From Bacteroidota bacterium (GTDB lineage Bacteria > Bacteroidota > Bacteroidia > Chitinophagales > LD1), in contig CANJZE010000003.1 of NCBI GenBank assembly GCA_947479455.1, positions 84,956 through 148,955 of the forward strand: a stretch of 64,000 nucleotides of DNA, given 5' to 3'. Positions 28,197 through 36,628 of the stretch are shown one piece after another. Position 1 is the first letter of the stretch, and every line of letters begins with the position of its first letter. The notes under the pieces are model-generated. The model worked only from the letters and a program-made list of their open reading frames with translations. It was not told where the DNA came from and ran no database searches. Position numbers and translations under genes: made by a program.

Positions 28197-31100
28197 ATGC
28201 AGAATTTAAGAGGCGTAATTAAAGCACTAACCATCACTTTATTGATTACGTGTGTTTACCAATTGTCCTATACCTTTTTAGCAAAGTTGGTAGAAAACAG
28301 AGCAGAGTCCTATGCAACGGCTCAAGTAAAAAGCACCGTGCCAACAGGATTGACAGCAGCGCAAGAAGTGGCTTTTCGCGATTCTGTTGATGGTGTAATT
28401 AAACAATACCGCAGAAATTATCTCGATTCGGTTTCGGGAATTCCGGTAGTGAATGTTCCTGGCTTGAAAGATTTCTTTACTTACAAATTCTGCCGCGACC
28501 ATGCGCTTTCTCTTGGTCTTGACTTGAAAGGCGGTATGAGTTTGATTATGGAAATTTCTGAAGATGATGTGCTTCGCAGATTATCTTACAACAGTCATAA
28601 TGCGCAATTCAATAAGGCATTAGAGAACGCAAAAGAAAAACAGAAAGATGACCAGCGCGATTTCCTAACCATTTTCAAAGAGGAATTTGAAAAGCTGAAT
28701 AAGGATGCGAAACTGGCGGCAGTGTTTGCTTCTATAGAATCTTACCAAGGCAAAATCAATATCAATTCTTCGAACGAAGAAGTGGTAACAGTTCTTCGCA
28801 AAGATTTTGATGGTGCTATTCATAATACGTTCAACGTATTAAAAACACGTATTGACCAGTTTGGTGTGGCTTCGCCAAATATTTCGTTGCAGGAAAACAC
28901 AGGTCGTATAATGTTGGAATTGCCGGGTGTAGATGACCCTGCACGTGTGCGCAAACTTTTGCAGCAAACTGCTCAGTTAGAGTTTTGGGATACTTACGAA
29001 ACCAAAGAAGTGTTGAACTACTTAGGCGATGCGAACACCGCTTTACGCGATGCTTTGGCGGCTCAAAAAGAATTAGCTGATTCTTCTTCAACTACTACTG
29101 TAGCAGATTCTTCTTCTAATGAATCTGTTTTATTTGGCGACTCATCGCTTACAGCGGGTAAAGATTCGAGCGGTAAAGCCGTTAAAGATACCACCGATAA
29201 AAATTCAAATCCTTTATGGGAACTGTTATATCCTAACTTAACTCAGGACGGCAAAGATGCCGGAGACGGACCAATGGTAGGTCGTGCGCTTGGAAAAGAC
29301 ACCGCAAAAATAAATCGCTTATTGGCAAAAGATATTGTTCGTTCTGTGTTGCCACGCAATTTGAAATTGCTTTGGAGCGCTCACTCATTAGTTAAAGACG
29401 GAAACGTGTATGGTTTGTATGCTATTCAACAAAATCCTTCTACACCCGAAGCACCTCTAGGAGGAGATGTAATTACTGATGCTTACCAGTCGTTCGACCA
29501 GTTCGGAACTCCGGAAGCTGACATTTCTATGAATGCCTTGGGTGCTGCTAAATGGGAGAAGATGACTGAAGCAGCAGTAAACGGAAATGTAGGTGGAAAG
29601 ACGGTGAAGAAATGTATTGCTATTGTTTTGGACAACCGCGTTTTCTCTGCACCACGTGTGCAACAAAAAATTGCCGGAGGTCACTCTAACATAACCGGAA
29701 TTGAAAGCTTAGAAGAAGCTATTGACTTAGCTAACATTTTGAAGAGCGGTAAACTCGAAGCTAAAACTGTAGTTATTCAGGAGCAGGTAATTGGACCATC
29801 ATTGGGTAAAGAATCCATCAAGGCCGGTTTAATATCGTTGATATTAGGTTTTGTGTTGGTGTTCATTTTCATGACTTTTTATTATGGTACATCGGGGGTT
29901 ATTGCCAGTATAGCCATGCTCATCAACGTGTTTATTTTGGTTTGTGCTCTAATCTCTATAGGTGCTTCATTTACTTTGGCCGCTATGGCGGGTATCTTAC
30001 TTACTTTAGCTATGGCGGTTGACGCAAACGTAATTATTAACGAGCGCGTGCGCGAAGAAACTCATCGTGGCAAGGGTTTACGTTTGGCGGTTGACGAAGG
30101 GTATAGCCATTCATACAGCGCCATTATTGACGGTAACTTATGCACCATGGTCATAGCTATCGTTCTTACTGTTTTCGGTTTAGGTCCGGTGCAAGGTTTC
30201 GGGCGTGTGTTAGTGTATGGTCTCTTCACATCTATGTTTACTGCCGTGTTAGTGTCAAGAGTAATGTTCGATTACGCTTTTACTAAAAACTGGAATGTTT
30301 CTTTCGGCAACAAGTTTACAATTGACTTGTTCAAAAATTTCCATTTCGATTTTATGGGCAAAAGAAAAATTACGTACATTTTTTCGACAGTAGTATTTGC
30401 TATCTCTTTTGCCTCTATGATTTTTTATGGCTTCGATTTAGGTGTAGATTTTAAGGGTGGAAGAAGTTATGTGGTGCAGTTTGATAAAGATGTAAAAACC
30501 GAAGAAGTTGCCAGTTCACTTGGAAAAACTTTTGGTGCCGACCCACAGGTAAAAACTTACGGAAGTAACAATCAGGTTTCTATTACCACAGCTTACATGA
30601 TTGATTCAGGCGCGACAGCCGATGCTACTGTAGAAGCAAGAATGTATGAAGGGTTAAAACCTTTTTATACTCAAGCACCTTCGGTGGATGATTTCAGAAC
30701 AAAGAACATTAAGAGTTCTATTAAAATCGGAGCATCCATTGCCGATGATATTCGCAAGAGTGCATTCTGGTCGTTGTTATTCGGTTTGGGCGGTATCTTT
30801 ATTTACATCTTCATACGATTCAAACGTTGGGAGTATGCCTCAGGTGCAATTGTGGCTTTGATTCACGACCCGGTTATTGTGTTAGGCGTGTTCTCTTTGT
30901 TCCGTCATATTCTCCCATTCTCTCTTGAAATTGACCAGAACATAGTTGCGGCTGTGCTTACCATTATTGGATACTCAGTGAACGATACCGTGGTAATCTT
31001 TGACCGTATTAGAGAGTCGGTTGGCTTACATCCTACACGCAGTTTGGTTCAAAATGTAAATGATTCCATCAACCAAACCATGAGCCGTAGTATTATCACA

Positions 31101-31268
31101 CACGTTACCGTATTGATGGTGTCAATTATTCTTTGTGTGTTTGGTGGAACTGCTATCCGTGGTTTCTCTTTCGCCCTTATTGTAGGGGTATTAGTAGGAA
31201 CTTACTCTTCTATTTTTGTGGCAGCACCTATCATGGTTGACTTAATTAGCAGAAAGAAAAAAGCGTAA
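28197..31268 (+). CDS. secDF: Protein translocase subunit SecDF (fused)
   Basis: This membrane partner of SecYEG uses the proton gradient to pull preproteins out on the periplasmic side. It is 1023 aa, the usual fused form in Bacteroidota. The SecD half holds SLGLDLKGGMSLIMEISEDD, the large P1 domain with a Ser/Asp-rich insert near residues 300-345, and the helix AMAVDANVIINERVREE. The SecF half starts near 720 (GKRKITYIFSTVVF) with DLGVDFKGGRSYVVQF and the charged helix GYSVNDTVVIFDRIRES. About 12 transmembrane helices are visible. A terminator follows. Confidence 0.96.
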   Translation: MQNLRGVIKALTITLLITCVYQLSYTFLAKLVENRAESYATAQVKSTVPTGLTAAQEVAFRDSVDGVIKQYRRNYLDSVSGIPVVNVPGLKDFFTYKFCRDHALSLGLDLKGGMSLIMEISEDDVLRRLSYNSHNAQFNKALENAKEKQKDDQRDFLTIFKEEFEKLNKDAKLAAVFASIESYQGKININSSNEEVVTVLRKDFDGAIHNTFNVLKTRIDQFGVASPNISLQENTGRIMLELPGVDDPARVRKLLQQTAQLEFWDTYETKEVLNYLGDANTALRDALAAQKELADSSSTTTVADSSSNESVLFGDSSLTAGKDSSGKAVKDTTDKNSNPLWELLYPNLTQDGKDAGDGPMVGRALGKDTAKINRLLAKDIVRSVLPRNLKLLWSAHSLVKDGNVYGLYAIQQNPSTPEAPLGGDVITDAYQSFDQFGTPEADISMNALGAAKWEKMTEAAVNGNVGGKTVKKCIAIVLDNRVFSAPRVQQKIAGGHSNITGIESLEEAIDLANILKSGKLEAKTVVIQEQVIGPSLGKESIKAGLISLILGFVLVFIFMTFYYGTSGVIASIAMLINVFILVCALISIGASFTLAAMAGILLTLAMAVDANVIINERVREETHRGKGLRLAVDEGYSHSYSAIIDGNLCTMVIAIVLTVFGLGPVQGFGRVLVYGLFTSMFTAVLVSRVMFDYAFTKNWNVSFGNKFTIDLFKNFHFDFMGKRKITYIFSTVVFAISFASMIFYGFDLGVDFKGGRSYVVQFDKDVKTEEVASSLGKTFGADPQVKTYGSNNQVSITTAYMIDSGATADATVEARMYEGLKPFYTQAPSVDDFRTKNIKSSIKIGASIADDIRKSAFWSLLFGLGGIFIYIFIRFKRWEYASGAIVALIHDPVIVLGVFSLFRHILPFSLEIDQNIVAAVLTIIGYSVNDTVVIFDRIRESVGLHPTRSLVQNVNDSINQTMSRSIITHVTVLMVSIILCVFGGTAIRGFSFALIVGVLVGTYSSIFVAAPIMVDLISRKKKA

Positions 31269-31324
31269 TCAAAAAAGAGACAATAGACTTTATGTTTCAT
31301 CCCGTGTTGTTTGCGGGAGACATT

Positions 31325-31364
31325 AAAAAAGCGTTCAGCAATTTTTTGCTGAACGCTTTTTTTT
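31325..31364. terminator. Bidirectional terminator between secDF and the acyl-CoA dehydrogenase gene
   Basis: A near-perfect stem AGCGTTCAGCAA / TTGCTGAACGCT with a T4 loop is flanked by A5 and a T8 run. It lies between convergent genes. Confidence 0.9.
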
Positions 31365-31367
31365 GTT

Positions 31368-33173
31368 TTAAAAATTATAACCATTCTGCTTCAACATAAA
31401 ATCAGCTACATCTCTGCGCACGTCTTTTGGATTTATGTGGTAAGTGCGAAGCATTCTGCGCATGAGGCTTTTCAATAAAAACTTCTCTGCACCTTTTGCA
31501 TAGCTGTCAATGGCATTACTTGCCGATTTGCGAACAGTATCTAGCGCGTCATACAAATACAACTGCGCCATTTTTGTTTTAACTTCCAGTTCGGCTTTAT
31601 TGGTATTTGGTTTCTCACTTAATTTTTTCACACGCAAAAATGCTGACTCCGTTACAAATGCCATGGAAAGAATATCTGCAAGGTTCATTACAATTTCCTG
31701 CTCATCCACTAATTTTTCTTTCAGTTTAGCCCCAGCTGCCCCGGTAATAATCAGGAAGATGCTTTTGAGGTTGTTTACAAATTCAAATTCAGTTTCTAAG
31801 AAACCGCTACCTGTAAACGGTATGTAGTTTTTAAGAATAGTGGCAGGCACAAACGACTGCGCATCTTTCAATTTCAATTCTTTAGTTACAAAAGCACGCT
31901 TATAAAATTCTGCCAACGTAAGCATGCGGTTAATTTCATTCGTGCCTTCGTAAATTTTAGTGATGCGTGCATCACGATAAGCCATTTCTACTCCGGTTTC
32001 CATACTGTAACCCATACCACCAAAAATCTGAATGGCTTCATCGCCTGTGTTGCACATAGCTTCGCTGCCTAACACTTTTAAGATAGCGCACTCAATGGCG
32101 TATTCGCGCATCGAATTAATTTCTGAATCGTTTTCGGTGCTGCCGCTCTTCAACAATTCTTCACGTTTCTTATCGACTTCGGCACCTATGCGGTACACGC
32201 CTGATTCAACTGCGAAAAGATTAGTAGCAATAATGCCGAGTTTCTGTTTCATAGCTCCGAACTCAGCAATTGGCTTATTAAACTGAACGCGTGTTTTGCA
32301 ATACTCCACCGTTTTATCTAAACCAAATTTCATTCCGCCCACACCGCCTGCTGCAATTTTAATTCTGCCGCTATTCAAAATGTTCAACGCCATGTTAAAT
32401 CCTTTTCCTCTTTCACCCAGCAAATTCTCCTTAGGAATTTTTACGTTGTTGAAGAATACCTGCACCGTTGAAGATGCTTTAATTCCCATCTTCTTTTCTT
32501 CTTTCCCCAATGAAATTCCACCAAAATCTTTTTCTACAATAAAAGCAGAAAGTTTTTCATCGCTATCAATTTTTGCGAACACCGTAAATATTTCGGCAAA
32601 GCCTCCATTGGTAATCCACATCTTTTGTCCGTTCATGATGTAGTGTGTGCCTTCTGCATTTAAAACAGCTTGCGTTTTTCCGCTGTTAGCATCAGAGCCT
32701 GCGCTTGGTTCAGTCAAACAATACGAACATCCTTTTTCACCGTTGGCTATACCAGGTAAATATTTTGCTTTCTGTTCTTCGGTTCCATACCAGGCTATAG
32801 GCAATGAACCTATAGAAGTTTGGCAACCGATGGTTGTGGCGAAAGAGAATCCACCTGCAAGACCTTCTGTAAAAAGGAGAGCTGTATTAAAATCTAATCC
32901 TCCTCCACCATATTTTTCATCTACAGAAACTCCACAAAATCCAAGTGCTGCTGCTTTTTTGAAAACCTCCATAACCAGGTCTTTATCCTTCTCTGCATCT
33001 AAACTTGCTACTTTAGATATACCCAAACCGTGAACTTCTTTTAGCATAAAATCTTTTACCGATTGCAAAACCATCTTTTGGTCTTCGGTAAATTCTTCAG
33101 GAATAAAAACATCGGCAACATTTGCGTTCTTGAATAAAAAAGCACCGCCTGTTAACTTTGATTTTGTTTTCAT
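31368..33173 (-). CDS. Acyl-CoA dehydrogenase, long form, 601 aa
   Basis: This FAD-dependent enzyme oxidises acyl-CoA to trans-2-enoyl-CoA in beta-oxidation. The ACAD domains run to about residue 420: SYCLTEPSAGSDANSG (FAD/substrate loop), GQKMWITNGGFAEIF, and IQIFGGMGYSMETGVEMAYR. The catalytic Glu lies in ITKIYEGTNEINRMLTL. The extra C-terminal helical region of about 180 residues matches VLCAD/ACAD9-like proteins, which are larger than the 380-aa forms. No other fatty-acid genes are adjacent. The promoter-like box is at 33206-33213. Confidence 0.93.
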   Translation of the reverse strand: MKTKSKLTGGAFLFKNANVADVFIPEEFTEDQKMVLQSVKDFMLKEVHGLGISKVASLDAEKDKDLVMEVFKKAAALGFCGVSVDEKYGGGGLDFNTALLFTEGLAGGFSFATTIGCQTSIGSLPIAWYGTEEQKAKYLPGIANGEKGCSYCLTEPSAGSDANSGKTQAVLNAEGTHYIMNGQKMWITNGGFAEIFTVFAKIDSDEKLSAFIVEKDFGGISLGKEEKKMGIKASSTVQVFFNNVKIPKENLLGERGKGFNMALNILNSGRIKIAAGGVGGMKFGLDKTVEYCKTRVQFNKPIAEFGAMKQKLGIIATNLFAVESGVYRIGAEVDKKREELLKSGSTENDSEINSMREYAIECAILKVLGSEAMCNTGDEAIQIFGGMGYSMETGVEMAYRDARITKIYEGTNEINRMLTLAEFYKRAFVTKELKLKDAQSFVPATILKNYIPFTGSGFLETEFEFVNNLKSIFLIITGAAGAKLKEKLVDEQEIVMNLADILSMAFVTESAFLRVKKLSEKPNTNKAELEVKTKMAQLYLYDALDTVRKSASNAIDSYAKGAEKFLLKSLMRRMLRTYHINPKDVRRDVADFMLKQNGYNF

Positions 33174-33205
33174 TGAATGATTTTGATTTTGTGTTGAATG
33201 AATGG

Positions 33206-33213
33206 CGAATTTA
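33206..33213 (-). promoter_or_regulatory. Putative -7 box (TAAATTCG)
   Basis: On the minus strand, TATAAATTCGCC lies 32 bp upstream of the acyl-CoA dehydrogenase ATG. Confidence 0.4.
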
Positions 33214-33291
33214 TAAGGATGTTTGGATTTATCTCTGCCATCTTGCCTACCGAAAGGAGGGTGGCATGTTCATTGCCTTAAACGATTCTCT

Positions 33292-33299
33292 TATTTTCG
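33292..33299 (+). promoter_or_regulatory. Putative -7 box of lon (TATTTTCG)
   Basis: TATTTTCGGCAC lies 15 bp before the lon ATG at 33315. I see no obvious heat-shock operator in the 138-bp divergent spacer. Confidence 0.4.
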
Positions 33300-33314
33300 G
33301 CACTTAAAATTTTG

Positions 33315-35768
33315 ATGATGGATGCAATGGATTTTTTACAACACCCAATAAGCGATGACGAAGTAGATTTTCTTCCCATTTTGCCTGATGAAGAAACGAC
33401 AGACGGTAAAAAGATAGTTATACCTAATACGCTTCCCATACTTCCTCTACGTAACACAATTTTATTTCCGGGAGTTGTTTTACCTATTACAATTGGTCGC
33501 GATAAAAGTATTGTGGCTGTCAAAGAGGCATACAAAAACAATAAACTCATTGGGGTAGTTGGTCAACTTGACGGCAATATTGAAGAGCCCGAATACAACG
33601 ACCTTTACAAAGTAGGAACGGTGGCACACATCATGCGCATGATTAAAATGCCTGATGGATCTACAACTGCTATTATTCAAGGCAGAAATCGTTTTCTCAC
33701 TAAAGAATTGATTTCATCTGAACCCTTTATCAAAGCAAACATTGAAGTGCTTGATGATATTATTCCGGTGAACGACAAAGAATTTGATGCGGTAATGATG
33801 AGCATTAAGGAATTGGCGGGAAACATCATCAAACTCAATCCGCAAATTCCGAGTGAAGCGGCTATTATGCTGAAGAATATTTCGAATCCTGTTACGCTTA
33901 CTCACTTTATTTCATCGAACTTACAAATTCCTACGGCTGAAAAACAAAAGCTTTTAGAAGTTGCCGATATGAAAGAGCGTGTGCAATTTGTTCTGGAACA
34001 TTTGAACAAGGAATTGCAAATGCTCGAAATGAAAAATCAGATTCAAGGAAAAGTTCGTGTGGAAATAGATAAACAGCAACGCGATTATTTTCTTTCGCAA
34101 CAACTCAAAACTATCCAGGATGAGTTGGGCGTTAACTCGGCTGATAAAGATATTCAGCGTATGCGCGAAAAAATGGCGAAGTTGAAACTGCCATTGAAAG
34201 TAAAAGAGCAAGTAGAAAAAGAATTTGAAAGAGTGCAGCGCATGAATCCTGCAGCTGCCGAATATTCAGTGATATTAAATTACGTGGATGTTATTTTGGA
34301 TTTGCCCTGGGGCGTTTTCACGCAGGATAATTTCAACATTAAACACGCTAAGAAAGTTCTTGATAACGACCAATACGGAATAGATAAAGTGAAAGAGCGA
34401 ATTCTCGAATACCTCGCGGTGTTAAAACTGAAAGGCGATATGAAGAGCCCGATACTTTGTTTGGTTGGTCCCCCGGGAGTCGGTAAAACTTCGCTTGGTC
34501 AATCCATTGCACGCGCACTCGGCAGAAAGTACATTCGTATCGCGCTTGGTGGTTTACACGATGAAGCAGAAATTCGCGGACATCGCAAAACTTATATCGG
34601 TGCTATGCCCGGTAGAATTGTTCAAAGTTTGAAGAAGGCACAGAGTTCAAATCCTGTTTTCATTCTGGATGAAATTGATAAAGTAGGAAACGATTACAAA
34701 GGCGACCCGAGTTCTGCTTTGCTTGAAGTCCTCGACCCTGAACAGAACAATGCGTTCTACGATAACTACCTCGAATTAGAATACGATTTGAGTAAGGTGC
34801 TGTTCATTGCTACCGCAAATTCATTGCAAACTATTCAGCCGGCTTTACGCGACAGAATGGAGATTATTCCGATTGAAGGATATTCGATAGAAGAGAAATT
34901 GCAGATTGCTAAAAAGCATTTGCTGCCTAAACAGGTTACCAATCACGGCTTGAAGAAGAAGCAAGTTCAGCTAAGCGATAAAGTGCTTGAACGTTTGATT
35001 GAAGACTACACTAAAGAAAGTGGCGTGCGTGAATTAGACCGACAACTCGCCTCTGTTATGCGTAATACTGCTAAGAAAGTAGCGGGTGCTGAAAAGTATA
35101 ATCCGAATATTAAAGAAGAAGACCTCAGCAAAATTCTCGGACCTGAAAAATTTGACAAGAGCATTTACACCGAAGAAAATATTCCTGGTGTGTCTGTTGG
35201 TTTGGCGTGGACTTCAGTAGGTGGCGATATCCTCTTTATTGAATCAACATTGAGCAAAGGAACTGGCGTTCTTACCATTACGGGTAATCTTGGCGATGTA
35301 ATGAAAGAATCTGCAACCACGGCTGTAACTTTCTTAAAAGCCAATGCCGATAAAATCGGAATTAATCCCGATATATTTTCGAAGGTGAATGTACACATTC
35401 ACTTCCCCGAAGGAGCGGTACCTAAAGATGGACCAAGCGCGGGAATTACAATTCTTACTTCGCTTGCTTCATTGTTTACTCAACGCAGAGTAAAACCTTT
35501 CTTAGCTATGACAGGCGAAATAACCTTACGCGGAAAAGTAATGCCGGTTGGTGGAATTAAAGAGAAAATTCTTGCCGCAAAACGTGCGGGCTTGAAAGAT
35601 ATAATCATGTGCGAAAGAAATCGTAAAGATGTGGAGCAAATCAATCAAGACTACATCAAGGGTATGAAATTCCATTTTGTAAAAAACATGGATGAGGTAG
35701 TGGAACTGGCTTTGCTTAAAAACAAAGTAAAGAATGGAATTGATTTGGAAGCTTTCCTTACCAAATAA
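33315..35768 (+). CDS. lon: ATP-dependent protease Lon (La), 817 aa
   Basis: Lon is a cytosolic AAA+ serine protease that degrades misfolded and regulatory proteins. The N-terminal LON substrate domain ([19 protein letters not shown]) spans about residues 30-230. The ATPase has Walker [12 protein letters not shown] near residue 385 and Walker [13 protein letters not shown]. The proteolytic domain has the catalytic Ser of [10 protein letters not shown] near 708 and the Lys of [14 protein letters not shown] near 749. Two adjacent ATGs (33315, 33318) are possible starts; a TTG just upstream is less likely. The gene is divergent from the acyl-CoA dehydrogenase gene and ends at a shared terminator. 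Confidence 0.97.
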   Translation: MMDAMDFLQHPISDDEVDFLPILPDEETTDGKKIVIPNTLPILPLRNTILFPGVVLPITIGRDKSIVAVKEAYKNNKLIGVVGQLDGNIEEPEYNDLYKVGTVAHIMRMIKMPDGSTTAIIQGRNRFLTKELISSEPFIKANIEVLDDIIPVNDKEFDAVMMSIKELAGNIIKLNPQIPSEAAIMLKNISNPVTLTHFISSNLQIPTAEKQKLLEVADMKERVQFVLEHLNKELQMLEMKNQIQGKVRVEIDKQQRDYFLSQQLKTIQDELGVNSADKDIQRMREKMAKLKLPLKVKEQVEKEFERVQRMNPAAAEYSVILNYVDVILDLPWGVFTQDNFNIKHAKKVLDNDQYGIDKVKERILEYLAVLKLKGDMKSPILCLVGPPGVGKTSLGQSIARALGRKYIRIALGGLHDEAEIRGHRKTYIGAMPGRIVQSLKKAQSSNPVFILDEIDKVGNDYKGDPSSALLEVLDPEQNNAFYDNYLELEYDLSKVLFIATANSLQTIQPALRDRMEIIPIEGYSIEEKLQIAKKHLLPKQVTNHGLKKKQVQLSDKVLERLIEDYTKESGVRELDRQLASVMRNTAKKVAGAEKYNPNIKEEDLSKILGPEKFDKSIYTEENIPGVSVGLAWTSVGGDILFIESTLSKGTGVLTITGNLGDVMKESATTAVTFLKANADKIGINPDIFSKVNVHIHFPEGAVPKDGPSAGITILTSLASLFTQRRVKPFLAMTGEITLRGKVMPVGGIKEKILAAKRAGLKDIIMCERNRKDVEQINQDYIKGMKFHFVKNMDEVVELALLKNKVKNGIDLEAFLTK

Positions 35769-35774
35769 AAAAAC

Positions 35775-35806
35775 AAAGAAGGTCATCTTTGCAGATGACC
35801 AACTTT
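35775..35806. terminator. Hairpin between the convergent lon and rplT genes
   Basis: A perfect 8-bp stem GGTCATCT / AGATGACC with loop TTGC is extended by AAAG/CTTT. The T-tract is weak, but the position between two convergent stop codons supports a bidirectional terminator. Confidence 0.6.
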
Positions 35807-35838
35807 GAACCTATGAAAACACTAAAAGTTGGAGAGTT

Positions 35839-36183
35839 TTATTTTACTTTTTCAACCACCGCTTTGAAAGCTTCGGGGTTGTTGAGAGCTAAATCAGCAA
35901 GTACTTTTCTGTTTAACTCCACGTTAGCAGATGCTAACTTAGAAATAAACCTAGAGTAAGTTAAACCCTCTTCACGTACGGCTGCGTTTATACGGGTAAT
36001 CCAAATACCTCTGTAATCTCTCTTCTTAAGTTTACGACCTACATAAGCATAAACACCTGCTTTTTCAACAGCGTTTTTAGCTACGGTATAAACTTTACTA
36101 CGGCTAAGGAAATAGCCTTTAGCTTTATCAAGTATCTTTTTTCTTCTTGCTCTTGAGGCAACTGCGTTGACTGAACGTGGCAT
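35839..36183 (-). CDS. rplT: 50S ribosomal protein L20
   Basis: L20 is a primary 23S rRNA-binding protein essential for 50S assembly. It is 114 aa, standard length, with the basic N-terminal helix [20 protein letters not shown] and the globular C-terminus [20 protein letters not shown]. It lies 42 bp after rpmI, so the rpmI-rplT pair is conserved. infC, normally the first gene of this operon, is 6.3 kb away. Confidence 0.97.
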   Translation of the reverse strand: MPRSVNAVASRARRKKILDKAKGYFLSRSKVYTVAKNAVEKAGVYAYVGRKLKKRDYRGIWITRINAAVREEGLTYSRFISKLASANVELNRKVLADLALNNPEAFKAVVEKVK

Positions 36184-36225
36184 TTTGGTTTAGTTTTTTC
36201 GGTTACAAAAATTCAGTAAATAATA

Positions 36226-36423
36226 TTAAGCCATACCGAGCATCATCTTCACTCTCGGCATATCACTTTTATGAACAATACCTGATTTGGCAAGTTCTTC
36301 TTTTCTTTTCTTGGTTTTACGACCTAACAGGTGACGCTTAAAGGCTTTTCCACGTTTTATTTTACCTGAGCCGGTAACTTTGAATCTCTTCTTAGCTCCG
36401 GAATTTGTTTTTTGCTTTGGCAT
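36226..36423 (-). CDS. rpmI: 50S ribosomal protein L35
   Basis: L35 is a small basic protein of the large ribosomal subunit. It is 65 aa and matches the family throughout: [20 protein letters not shown], then [20 protein letters not shown] and a C-terminus ending RVKMMLGMA. It is the first gene of the rpmI-rplT unit, with its own promoter box only about 24 bp upstream. Confidence 0.97.
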   Translation of the reverse strand: MPKQKTNSGAKKRFKVTGSGKIKRGKAFKRHLLGRKTKKRKEELAKSGIVHKSDMPRVKMMLGMA

Positions 36424-36446
36424 AAATCATTTCAATTTTGGGAGCG

Positions 36447-36454
36447 CAAATATA
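36447..36454 (-). promoter_or_regulatory. -7 box of the rpmI-rplT promoter (TATATTTG)
   Basis: On the minus strand, TATATTTGCGCTCCC is a perfect TAnnTTTG box, and a TTGGTTTTG stretch lies at the expected -33 position. The leader to the rpmI ATG would be under 20 nt, too short for a structured L20 autoregulatory leader of the kind known in E. coli or Bacillus. Confidence 0.65.
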
Positions 36455-36604
36455 TTTATAGTTTCTACAAAACCAAGCGCTGGATTTGCAATTATTCAAG
36501 CGTGTATTTATAGAAGCCTTTTCTGCTTGTTGTCAAGATTGAAATACAGAAGAGATTAATTGCACAATTTATTCCTAATGCCACGTTCGTTAAAGCTTAT
36601 AACT

Positions 36605-36612
36605 TATTTTTG
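36605..36612 (+). promoter_or_regulatory. -7 box of the asmA-like gene (TATTTTTG)
   Basis: TATTTTTG is a perfect TAnnTTTG match 16 bp before the ATG at 36629. Confidence 0.5.
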
Positions 36613-36628
36613 ACCAAAACTTATTCGT

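Noticed and set aside
28004-28222. Possible 72-aa gene before secDF
   Set aside because: It overlaps the secDF start and promoter box and has no family-like features; it reads as low-complexity Phe/Leu/Asn sequence from an AT-rich spacer.
32647-33033. 128-aa open frame on the plus strand
   Set aside because: It is antisense to the acyl-CoA dehydrogenase gene; such shadows are expected from the codon use of that gene.
36424-36628. L20 autoregulatory leader before rpmI
   Set aside because: The promoter box lies only about 24 bp upstream of the start codon, leaving no room for the structured leader.
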